9,198 nucleotides of DNA from JBBEDC01 sp040881505 (GCA_040881505.1 JBBEDC010000001.1:1-9198), one strand, 5' to 3'. Positions 1 to 6,395 are shown, counted from the first letter of the stretch. Numbers and translations: made by a program. Notes: generated by a model from the sequence alone, not told the origin.

Positions 1-10
1 TCACAAGCTT

Positions 11-40
11 TTGACATAACCGGCTAAAATACGCTATAAT
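11..40 (+). promoter_or_regulatory. sigma70-type promoter for the MscS-like gene
   Basis: TTGACA at 11-16 and TATAAT at 35-40 are both perfect consensus hexamers, separated by 18 bp. Transcription should begin near 46-48, giving a leader of about 70 nt before the ATG at 119. The leader contains a small hairpin (GCCACA 75-80, loop GGCA, TGTGGC 85-90) just upstream of the ribosome binding site. Confidence 0.85.
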
Positions 41-99
41 AAGCATCAGTTAGGTAATTCCTTCATATATTTTCGCCACAGGCATGTGGCTCTCTTGAG

Positions 100-121
100 A
101 GGAGGTGTTCGAATAGATATG
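100..121 (+). promoter_or_regulatory. Shine-Dalgarno that decides the MscS-like start
   Basis: AGGAGGT at 100-106 lies 12 nt before the ATG at 119-121. The frame is also open from a GTG at 86, but that codon lies upstream of this SD and inside the 75-90 hairpin, so ATG 119 is the better start. Confidence 0.7.
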
Positions 122-820
122 GCGACAAATGCTGGAACATGGACCGATGCTATTGTGACTTCTCTCACAGACCTGTGGGCACAATTCATATCCTTTATCC
201 CAAACCTCGTAGCGGCTCTCGTAGTCTTCTTCGTGGGTTGGGCAATCGCTGTTGCCGTCGGACGTTTAATTGAAAAAGGTCTTACGGTTCTGCGAGTGAA
301 CGCTGCCTTTGAAAATCTTCAAGGGTTAAAGCGAGCAGTGGAGCAAGGAGGATTAAAACTCAACGTTCCAAAGTTAGTTGGCGAGATCTTTAAATGGTTC
401 TTGCTGATCGTAACACTGCTGGCAGCCACCGACATCCTTGGACTCAACGAAGTATCAGGTTTCCTCGGGGCAGTCTTACTCTACATTCCTAATGTAGTAG
501 TAGCAGCGTTGATCCTAGTAATCGCTGTGGTGCTTGCGAACTTCGTGTATCGCACAGTGCTAGCAAGCGTAGAGGCAGCTGGATTTACCAGCGGAGGTAT
601 TATTGCGTCGATTAGCAAATGGGCAATTATTGTCTTTGCTCTCTTCGCAGCTCTCCTTCAGCTCAACGTAGCATCTGGTCTTATCCAAACATTCTTGACT
701 GCCTTCTCTGCCATGCTGGCTATTGCCGGCGGACTAGCCTTTGGGCTTGGTGGTAAAGAGTTAGCAGCTAAATGGTTGAATAAGGCTGAGAAAGACTTAA
801 CAGGAAAACATCGTTCATAG
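119..820 (+). CDS. Small MscS-related conserved TM-helix membrane protein
   Basis: Predicted integral membrane protein of 233 aa, probably a homo-oligomeric channel or channel-like protein of the cytoplasmic membrane. The sequence holds two tandem copies of one unit. Each starts with an IPN motif (residues 27-29 and 123-125), followed by a long hydrophobic helix, a polar linker with K-W (92-93 and 168-169) and further hydrophobic helices. This is the pattern of the 'conserved TM helix' family (PF05552) related to mechanosensitive channels. The last helix (about 200-219), rich in Gly and Ala with a GLAFGLGGKELAAKW segment, resembles the pore-lining TM3 of MscS. The protein stops about 14 residues later in a charged tail, so the cytoplasmic beta and alpha/beta domains of true MscS (286 aa in E. 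coli) are absent. It has its own promoter and terminator and is transcribed alone. Channel activity is inferred; a purely structural membrane role is possible. Confidence 0.8.
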   Translation: MATNAGTWTDAIVTSLTDLWAQFISFIPNLVAALVVFFVGWAIAVAVGRLIEKGLTVLRVNAAFENLQGLKRAVEQGGLKLNVPKLVGEIFKWFLLIVTLLAATDILGLNEVSGFLGAVLLYIPNVVVAALILVIAVVLANFVYRTVLASVEAAGFTSGGIIASISKWAIIVFALFAALLQLNVASGLIQTFLTAFSAMLAIAGGLAFGLGGKELAAKWLNKAEKDLTGKHRS

Positions 821-878
821 GCGTGAGATCGTGAGGTCTAAACACCTCCGACACAAAAGCAAACCTATGTAAGTTATG

Positions 879-918
879 AAAACGGCTCAATCTAGCAGTA
901 GGTGAGCCGTTTTCCTGT
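879..918 (+). terminator. Rho-independent terminator of the MscS-like gene
   Basis: AAAACGGCTCA-type arm at 879-889 pairs perfectly over 11 bp with TGAGCCGTTTT at 903-913, around a 13-nt loop. A U-rich tail runs from 910 and continues as CCTGTTTT. It lies 58 bp after the stop codon. Confidence 0.8.
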
Positions 919-946
919 TTTACACACCTTTTCCGCACCCCTGGCC

Positions 947-975
947 TTGACAGGCTACCTAGGCCTTTATATAGT
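947..975 (+). promoter_or_regulatory. Probable rRNA (23S-5S) promoter
   Basis: TTGACA at 947-952 and TATAGT at 970-975 with an optimal 17-bp spacer. Transcription would start near 981-983, about 360 nt before mature 23S. It lies immediately after the upstream gene's terminator, and no comparable promoter is seen between here and the 23S gene. A short RNA ending at the 1058-1088 terminator is an alternative product. Confidence 0.65.
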
Positions 976-1022
976 GGTACGCAGCTATATGCAGCAACTA
1001 CTATTTGCTCGCAAGACCCCAC

Positions 1023-1069
1023 GAAGCGGATAGATACTCTTAAGACGAGTATCTTACAAAAACCGCTTC
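1023..1069 (+). promoter_or_regulatory. Antiterminator-like alternative fold in the rRNA leader
   Basis: GAAGCGG at 1023-1029 is complementary to CCGCTTC at 1063-1069. The enclosed segment forms its own hairpin: AGATACTC 1032-1039 with GAGTATCT 1047-1054. The 1063-1069 strand is also the 5' arm of the terminator at 1058-1087, so the two folds exclude each other. This is the layout of an attenuator. The function is inferred; the pairings are seen. Confidence 0.45.
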
Positions 1070-1088
1070 CTCTGGAATGCGGTTTTTG
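1058..1088 (+). terminator. Terminator-like hairpin in the 23S leader
   Basis: AAAAACCGCTTCC at 1058-1070, loop TCT, then GGAA (1074-1077), one bulged T, and GCGGTTTTT (1079-1087). The stem ends in a T run, and an A run opens it, so it could act in both directions. It lies between the promoter at 947 and the 23S gene, so rRNA transcription from that promoter must pass through it. Confidence 0.65.
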
Positions 1089-1110
1089 ATTGCTTCACGA
1101 AGAACCCGCC

Positions 1111-1172
1111 ACAAGTCACAGATAAATGATTGAGTCCATACCATTCAATCCTTTCTCTGTGATTTGTTTTTC
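1111..1172 (+). other. Long leader hairpin followed by U-rich tract
   Basis: The 12-nt arm at 1111-1122 (ACAAGTCACAGA) pairs over its whole length, with one G-U, with 1156-1167 (TCTGTGATTTGT). An inner helix GATTGA 1128-1133 / TCAATC 1145-1150 sits inside. The run TTTGTTTTTC follows. It may be a second terminator or a structural or antitermination element of the pre-rRNA. Confidence 0.5.
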
Positions 1173-1176
1173 GACC

Positions 1177-1196
1177 GAACTCTTGGCAACTGAATA
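1177..1196 (+). promoter_or_regulatory. boxA-like rRNA antitermination site
   Basis: The stretch CTCTTGGCAACTGAATA within 1177-1196 resembles the CTTTGAAAACTGAATA-type boxA sequences in rRNA leaders of Gram-positive bacteria, where NusB-S10 load to prevent termination. It follows the two leader hairpins and precedes the 23S processing stem, the usual order. The match is approximate. Confidence 0.4.
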
Positions 1197-1259
1197 CGTA
1201 GAAAAAGTAGATCATTGCAATTGATCATCGAATTAAAAACGACTGGCGGTTACACACCG

Positions 1260-1340
1260 CTAGTTATCGAGAACTTGGTATAAACATAAACATCATAGTT
1301 ACTCATAGACGTGTAAGGGTGGGCCAACCTTTTGGTTGGC
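1260..1340 (+). other. 5' arm of the pre-23S processing stem, plus a hairpin
   Basis: Three blocks pair in order with sequence after the 23S gene. 1260-1281 pairs with 6369-6390 (21 bp, one bulge on each side). 1293-1306 pairs with 6345-6358 (13 of 14). 1311-1321 pairs with 6330-6340 (11 of 11 counting G-U). This is the classic RNase III-type stem that brings pre-23S ends together. A separate hairpin, GCCAACC 1323-1329, loop TTTT, GGTTGGC 1334-1340, sits between the stem and the mature 5' end. Confidence 0.8.
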
Positions 1341-1570
1341 ACATATCATACACCGGTAAGGGTATATGGCGGATGCCTTGGCAATGGACAACGATGAAGG
1401 ACGTGGCCGGCTGCGATAAGCTACGGGAAGGTGCCTAGCAACCTATGATCCGTAGATGTCCGAATGGGGAAACCCGGTTCGTGTAACAACGAATCACCGC
1501 CGCACTGCAAGGTGCGGATGGAGGTAACCTGGCGAATTGAAACATCTTAGTAGCCAGAGGAAAAGAAAAT

Positions 1571-1658
1571 AATGAATATCTTTTGATTTGCCTCTTATGG
1601 TTTGTGAGCGTTACAGCTCACAGGCTATAAGAGCCGCAAGACAAGAAGATATTTGCAT
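1571..1658 (+). other. 23S expansion hairpin 1 (domain I)
   Basis: Replaces about 12 nt at E. coli ~223-234 with an 88-nt extended hairpin. Pairings: AATGAATATCTT 1571-1582 with 1645-1658; the CTCTTAT region (about 1592) with ATAAGAG (about 1626-1632); and TTTGTGAGC 1601-1609 with GCTCACAGG 1616-1624. It has no group I core, so it is an exon insertion, not an intron. Confidence 0.65.
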
Positions 1659-1931
1659 TCCCTGAGTAGTGGCGAGCGAAACGGGAACAGTCTAAACCGT
1701 GTGCGTGTAAGCTCATATAGCGTTGCGCATACGGAGTTGTAGGTTTTTATCGTCGCGGGTATATGGACCGCGAGTTGTAATATGTATGATTGTCTAGTGG
1801 AAGGCGGCTGGAAAGCCCCACCATAGACGGTGAAAGTCCCGTACACGAAAGATACATACATTACTTCAGATAGAAACCTGAGTAAGGCGGGACATGTGCA
1901 ATCCTGTCTGAAACGAGGAGAACTACTCAAA

Positions 1932-1967
1932 CCAATCTCTACGTGCTTTAGGGCACGCGGAGTTTGG
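1932..1967 (+). other. 23S expansion hairpin 2 (domain I)
   Basis: A local hairpin absent from E. coli: CCAA 1932-1935 with TTGG 1964-1967, CTC 1937-1939 with GAG 1960-1962, and CGTGC 1942-1946 with GCACG 1953-1957. It is inserted inside the loop that in E. coli reads ACCATCC, just before the conserved CTAAATA. Confidence 0.6.
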
Positions 1968-1991
1968 ACTCCTAAGACTAAATATGACCAT

Positions 1992-2038
<47 letters not shown>

Positions 2039-2218
2039 GGAAGGGGAATGAAATAGACCTGAAACCATATACCTACATAGAGTCGGAGCCCAATTTATTG
2101 GGTGACGGCGTGCTTTTTGCAGAACGAACCACCGAGTTCGCTGTATGCTGTTGAAGCTTAAGGATATGCAACATTCCGAAGGCTGAGCGAAAGCGAGTGT
2201 TAATAGCGCGAATTATCT

Positions 2219-2253
2219 AATATTATTTCCTGATATTTTCAGGGAATAGTATT
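2219..2253 (+). other. 23S expansion hairpin 3 (domain II)
   Basis: A continuous 15-bp AT-rich hairpin with two G-U pairs: 2219-2233 pairs with 2239-2253 around a TATTT loop. It is inserted shortly before the conserved GACCCGAAACC segment, near E. coli ~650, where E. coli has only a few nucleotides. Confidence 0.6.
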
Positions 2254-2404
2254 TGACGATGGCATGCACGAGACCCGAAACCAGGTGATCTATCCATGAG
2301 CAGGGTGAAGCGACGGTAAAACGTCGTGGAGGCCCGAACCCGTTAGCTGTGCAATACTATGGGATGACTTGTGGATAGCGGAGAAATTCCAATCGAACCT
2401 GGCA

Positions 2405-2440
<36 letters not shown>

Positions 2441-4030
2441 CTCGTGAAGTAGTAAGTAGTGGTAGAGCACTGAAAGGGATCTTCCGGCCTTGGTCGGGGA
2501 CCCTATCAAACTCCGAATGCTATTTATGTAAATCACGGGAGTCAGAACGTGGGGGCTAAGCTCCACGATCAAAAGGGAAACAGCCCAGATCATCGCATAA
2601 GGTCCCTAAATCCTGTCTAAGTGGTTAAGGTTGTGAGATTGCTCAGACAGCCAGGCAGTTGGCTTAGAAGCAGCCACCTGTTAAAGAAAGCGTAACAGCT
2701 CACTGGTCAAGCGATCTTGCGCCGAAAATTCAACGGGGCTCAAGACAGGTACCGAAGGCATGGATTCGTATCTTTTAGATACGAGTGGTAGGCGAGCATT
2801 TCATTCAGCGTTGAAGGCAGGCCGTGAGGCCTGCTGGAGCGGATGGAAGAGAGAATGGTGGTATGAGTAACAAGACACAAGGTGAGAACCCTTGTCACCG
2901 TAAGTTCAAGGTTTCCTGGGCAATGTCGATCATCCCAGGGTTAGTCGGTCCTAAGGCGAGGCAGAAATGCGTAGTCGATGGATAGCAGGTGAATATTCCT
3001 GCACCGGCTTTAGTGTGTATAAGGCGTGACGGATCATCGAAGTCTATCAGGACATATGACTTATCCTGCGACGTACATTAGGTGGAGTGCTTAGGTAAAT
3101 CCGGGCACTCATTCAACACTGAAGTACGTCGGGAGAGTGCGGAGCTTGCTCCAAGCCTCTATAGAGGGAGAAGGTCCCCGGAAAAGCGTCGTATATTTAG
3201 CTATTGTCGTCCGTACCGCAAACCAACACAGGTGAACTGGTGTAAGAGTACCAAGGTGATCGGAAGAACCCTCGTTAAGGAACTCGGCAAAAAAGCGTCC
3301 GTAAGTTTGCGATAAGGGCTGCCCTGTTTTCCGCAAGGAAAGCGGGGTCGCAGCGCATGATTCCCTGGCGACTGTTTACCAAAAACACAGGTTCCTGCGA
3401 ACTCGTAAGAGTATGTATAGGAGCTGACGCCTGGCCAGTGTCGGAAGGTCAAATCTCTTGGTGAGAGCTGAGAGCCCAAGCCCCGATGAACGCCGGCGAT
3501 AACTATAATCGTCCTATGGTAGCGAAATTCCTTGGCACGTAAGTTGTGTCCCGCACGAATGGCGTCACGACTGGGGAACTGTCTCAACGAGGGATCCGGT
3601 GAAATTGCAGTGTCGGTAAAGATGCCGCCACCCTGCGGCTAGACGAAAAGACCCCGTGAAGCTTCACTACAGCTTGGTATTGGCGTATCGAGCATAATGC
3701 TCAGAATAGGTGGGAGACTTTGAAGGAGTAGCTTCGGCTGCTCTGGAGTTGTAATATGAGATACCACCCTTTGTGTTTGATACGTCTAACGACGTGGTGT
3801 GAAACCACCACCCGGACAGTGCCTGGCGGGTAGTTTATCTGGGGCGGATTCCTCCCAAATTGTAACGGAGGAGCCTATAAGGTTACCTAGGTACGGATGG
3901 AAATCGTACCGATAGTGCAAAGGCATAAGGTAGCTTAACTGCAAGACGTACATGTCGCGCAGACACGAAAGTGGAGCTTAGTGAACCGACCGTTCTCGTG
4001 TAGAAGAGCGGAAGATCATCGGATAAAAGT

Positions 4031-4062
<32 letters not shown>

Positions 4063-4093
4063 TAGTCCACATAGACGGGGAGGTTTGGCACCT

Positions 4094-4607
4094 TAATACA
4101 TCGGGGTGTAGTGAGAGTGATCTCACAAGCTAATGATGTTCAAAACGTCAATAAATAAATGAACACGAATAAACCAGCTCAAAACGGTGAACGCCATACC
4201 TATTAACGCATAGATATGGTCAACGCCGTGGGAAGTTATCCGCTCAAATTTGGTTCCTTTTCGGAATTACATGCGAGCGGAGAGCCAGTGTGCTCGTGAC
4301 ACACTGTTGAGATGGATATAGGGACAACGAGAAGATGTCATCCGCACACGCTTGTGCGAGTCTCCATCTTCCTTGTAACCATCCATCAAAGCTCTCCGCT
4401 CGCTCCCAAATTTGAGCGGGTAACCCCGTAACGACTGACTCGAAAGAGGAGGCTTTGAATTCCAGTTACTCTAATCTCAAAGCAATACGGCTGGCTCTTG
4501 CATGATAAAAGAGAGCGCTATGATGCGGAACACATCTAAGGCGAATCTCGCAAGATGAAGGCATAGTCTAACCTTCCTGGTAACAGGAAGTATTAACAGA
4601 TCGACAG
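4094..4607 (+). mobile_element. Group I intron 1 in 23S, after U2500 (no ORF)
   Basis: A 514-nt self-splicing-type intron. The 5' exon ends in GGCACCT (4093) and the 3' exon resumes at CGATGTCGG (4608), so it interrupts the peptidyl transferase ring between equivalents of U2500 and C2501. P1 pairs exon GCACCU 4088-4093 with GGGTGT 4104-4109, with the expected U-G at the splice site. P4-type sequence is at about 4183 (ACGGTGAACGCC), P7 at 4424-4438 (CCCCGTAACGACTGA) with CATAGTC at 4562-4568, and a P9-like hairpin CTTCCTG-GTAA-CAGGAAG at about 4573-4590. The last intron base is the expected G (4607). No endonuclease gene is present, so present mobility is doubtful. Splicing itself is inferred from structure. 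Confidence 0.9.
4240..4419 (+). repeat. Structured P6 extension of intron 1
   Basis: Nested inverted repeats: a 14-bp perfect stem (4240-4253 with 4406-4419), then a 13-bp perfect stem (GCGAGCGGAGAGC 4273-4285 with 4391-4403). Inside are hairpins CAGTGTG 4286-4292 / CACACTG 4300-4306 and a CGCACA-CGCT-TGTGCG hairpin near 4353, plus a GATGGAT / ATCCATC pairing. The region is in the P6 position, where intron 2 keeps its ORF, but has no credible ORF. Confidence 0.75.
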
Positions 4608-4700
4608 CGATGTCGGCTCGTCCTATCCTGGGGCTGTAGCAGGTCCCAAGGGTTTGGCTGTTCGCCAATGAAAAGGGTACGCGAGCTGGGTTCAAACCGT

Positions 4701-5473
4701 ACGGTCACACTGACCGAGGCGGCTTATGCGAGTAATCGCATTCGAAAAATCGACTAATATCGGTGAAATCCTGACAATACACACTTAACCTGTCGTGTGT
4801 TAGGATAATACCGAGGGAAGTTAGGATAGTATTCATGAAGTATTATGAATTATCTTTCTGCAACTGATAGAGCATATATTGCTGGTTTCCTCGACGGAGA
4901 CGGTAGTATCTATGTTCAACTGAAGCCAAATAAAACATATCGGTTTCAATATCAGGTTGCTCCAAACATAGTCTTCTTCCAAGCAAAGAAGGAGCGAGAA
5001 GTTCTGGAGCAATTACATCAACTCTTAGGAGTTGGTTACTTGAGAGATCGCAAAGATGGCATTGTCGAATTTATTATCGGCGATGTCTTGTCCATGGAAT
5101 TGCTACTTATAGCAGCGCTTCCATATTTGCGATTCAAACAGCGACAAGCAGAGGTAATGCTTCAGATTCTACGAGTAAAACAGTCTGTAAAGACTGGTGA
5201 GGACTTTTTGGAACTATGTTCACTCATTGACCAATTTAAGATCCTTAACTACTCAAAACGTAGATCGCACACAAGAGAAACAGTGCAGCAAACACTGAGT
5301 GCTGAAGGGCTTCTAACCCCGTAGAGACTTGTTTGGCAGTTGCATGCCAACAGATTCGCCACTATTGCAAATAGTGCAAAATTCAAGGCGAATAATACGT
5401 CGATCTCCTGTAGAAATTCTATAGGATGGTGATATAGTCCATGCCCCTGGTAACAGGGATAATAAATAACATG
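4701..5473 (+). mobile_element. Group I intron 2 in 23S, after U2593, encoding an I-CreI-like endonuclease
   Basis: A 773-nt intron. The 5' exon ends in CAAACCGT (4700) and the 3' exon starts CGCAAGACAGG (5474), matching E. coli U2593/C2594 in H93, the site of the Chlamydomonas chloroplast I-CreI intron. P1 joins the exon end to GCGG at 4719-4722, with U4700-G4719 at the splice site; its loop side holds the hairpin CGGTCA 4702-4707 / TGACCG 4711-4716. P2 is ATGCGA-GTAA-TCGCAT (about 4726-4741). P4 is near 4757 (TCGGTGAAATCC), P7 is CCCCGTAGAGACT 5317-5329 with GATATAGTCC 5431-5440, and P9 is CCCTG-GTAA-CAGGG. It ends in G5473. The ORF sits between P4/P5 and P7, in the P6 region. It is probably mobile or recently so, since the endonuclease reading frame and active site are intact. 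Confidence 0.93.
4845..5324 (+). CDS. LAGLIDADG homing endonuclease, I-CreI family
   Basis: Intron-encoded DNA endonuclease, 159 aa (I-CreI is 163 aa), expected to act as a homodimer that cuts intronless 23S genes at the intron insertion site. It has one LAGLIDADG helix, AYIAGFLDGDGS at residues 10-21, so it must dimerise. From my recall of I-CreI, catalytic D20, Q47 and K98 correspond to D19, Q46 and K98 here. Most DNA-contact residues also match: Q25, K27, N29, Y32, Q37, R67, R69, I77. Two differ: Q44 becomes V43 and D75 becomes E75. The blocks GVGYLRDR (62-69) and FKQRQA (97-102) align closely with I-CreI. An ATG at 4835 is in another frame and stops quickly, so 4845 is the start; its SD is weak. 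The stop codon overlaps the intron's P7 sequence, so ORF and ribozyme share bases. A maturase role is possible but not indicated. Confidence 0.95.
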   Translation: MNYLSATDRAYIAGFLDGDGSIYVQLKPNKTYRFQYQVAPNIVFFQAKKEREVLEQLHQLLGVGYLRDRKDGIVEFIIGDVLSMELLLIAALPYLRFKQRQAEVMLQILRVKQSVKTGEDFLELCSLIDQFKILNYSKRRSHTRETVQQTLSAEGLLTP

Positions 5474-5535
5474 CGCAAGACAGGTTGGACTCTATCTGTC
5501 GCAGGCGTGGAAACTTGAGGAACGTCCTTCCTAGT

Positions 5536-6093
5536 AAGGCCAAATAAGGCCCTTGCTACTTCAGGGAGAAATCCCTGTCGAATATTCGGCTAATAACGGT
5601 GAAGCCCTAGCGTTTAAACGCGGGTAATACCGTGGGAAGTCTTTACCAAAGTTAGGAAAAGGGAGAGAAAAAGGGAGGTGTGAAAGGCAAGCAAGCTGTG
5701 CGATTCGTTGCGCAGCCGCCTTCTATAGCTGAAGTACAAAGCTATAGTGTGCGAGTAAACGTCAGTTAGTGGCAAGTCTGGACTCTTAATCCAGGAACTA
5801 CCGCTAACTTCGAACGGCAATGCTCAAACAATGCAGGTAACCAGCCCTGCCACCTCTCTCCTCTCAACCATTTAGTTCTTTCGCGAAGCTTGCTTCGCCC
5901 CTTTTCCTAACTTTGGTATTTGACCCCGTAACGACTGATCCCCAGGCTGTATTTTGGGAACGAAATGCAGCGCAAGGAGAGATAGTGTGCAGTTATGCAA
6001 CTTCATATGCACTATCATATGCCGCCCCTTCACACCGAGACCCGGTGAAAGGTGAAGATATAGTCTACACGTACAGAAATGTGCGAGAATGTG
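5536..6093 (+). mobile_element. Group I intron 3 in 23S, inside the sarcin-ricin loop (no ORF)
   Basis: A 558-nt intron. The 5' exon ends in CCTAGT (5535) and the 3' exon begins ACGAGAGGACC (6094), so it splits the sarcin-ricin loop between equivalents of U2656 and A2657. P1 is strong: exon TAGT pairs with GCTA 5555-5558 (U5535-G5555 at the splice site), and the helix continues as AAGGCC 5536-5541 with GGCC 5548-5551 and TT 5553-5554 around AAATAA. P2 is AGGGA-GAAA-TCCCT. P4/P5 starts near 5593 with ACGGTGAAGCCC. P7 is CCCCGTAACGACTGA 5924-5938, identical over 15 nt to intron 1, with GAAGATATAGTC at about 6054-6065. It ends in G6093. No endonuclease gene is present. Confidence 0.9.
5644..5918 (+). 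repeat. Structured P6 extension of intron 3 with 20-bp perfect inverted repeat
   Basis: The arms 5644-5663 and 5899-5918 are perfect 20-bp inverted repeats. The enclosed 235 nt fold into several helices: GCTGTGCGA / TTGCGCAGC (about 5695-5716), CTATAGCT / AGCTATAG (about 5723-5748), GTTAGTGG 5765-5772 with CCGCTAAC 5801-5808 enclosing CTGGA 5778-5782 / TCCAG 5790-5794, and GCGAAG-CTTG-CTTCGC 5883-5898. There is no coding potential on the plus strand. Confidence 0.75.
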
Positions 6094-6329
6094 ACGAGAG
6101 GACCGGAAGGGACCAACCTCTGGTGTACCAGTTGTCGAGTTCTTCGGCATTGCTGGGTAGCTACGTTGGGCTGGTGATAAACGCTGAAAGCATCTAAGCG
6201 TGAAGCCCACTCCAAGATCAGGTTTCATTATGAGACTCCTGGAAGATGACCAGGTTGATAGGCGGAAGGTGTACGCACAGTAATGTGTTGAGCCGATCCG
6301 TACTAATTCAGTCCAGTTGTATGAATATG

Positions 6330-6390
6330 CATCTTTACACCGACATGAGTAAATATGACCGTTGAGTTATATCAACGTTCTGATAACTAG
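6330..6390 (+). other. 3' arm of the pre-23S processing stem
   Basis: Pairs in three blocks with 1260-1321 (6330-6340, 6345-6358, 6369-6390), starting two bases after the mature 23S terminal helix. This fixes the gene's extent and shows that the three introns lie within one continuous precursor. Confidence 0.8.
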
Positions 6391-6395
6391 CGATG

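Noticed and set aside
86..118. Upstream GTG start for the MscS-like gene
   Set aside because: The strong SD at 100-106 lies inside this extension and is spaced for the ATG at 119.
768..1022. Minus-strand 84-aa frame over the end of the MscS-like gene and rRNA promoter
   Set aside because: It crosses a terminator and a strong promoter and has no family features.
1571..1658. A fourth intron in 23S domain I
   Set aside because: It lacks P4, P7 and a terminal G and is a single long hairpin, so it is treated as an expansion segment.
3082..3587. Open frames on both strands within 23S rRNA
   Set aside because: The sequence aligns continuously with 23S domains III and IV; these frames are chance openings.
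4701..5473. A plastid origin for the whole window because of the I-CreI-like gene
   Set aside because: nhaD, prs, tRNA-Ser with encoded CCA and bacterial promoters around it are bacterial chromosomal content, not plastid gene order.
5761..5820. A tRNA-Lys-like anticodon arm (CTGGA-CTCTTAA-TCCAG) followed by TTCGAAC inside intron 3
   Set aside because: No acceptor stem, D arm or T stem can be formed in the right places. The flanks instead pair as GTTAGTGG with CCGCTAAC, so it is part of the P6 structure.
5913..6197. A 94-aa plus-strand frame across the end of intron 3 and exon 4
   Set aside because: It runs through the P7/P9 core and then into conserved 23S sequence, and resembles no endonuclease.
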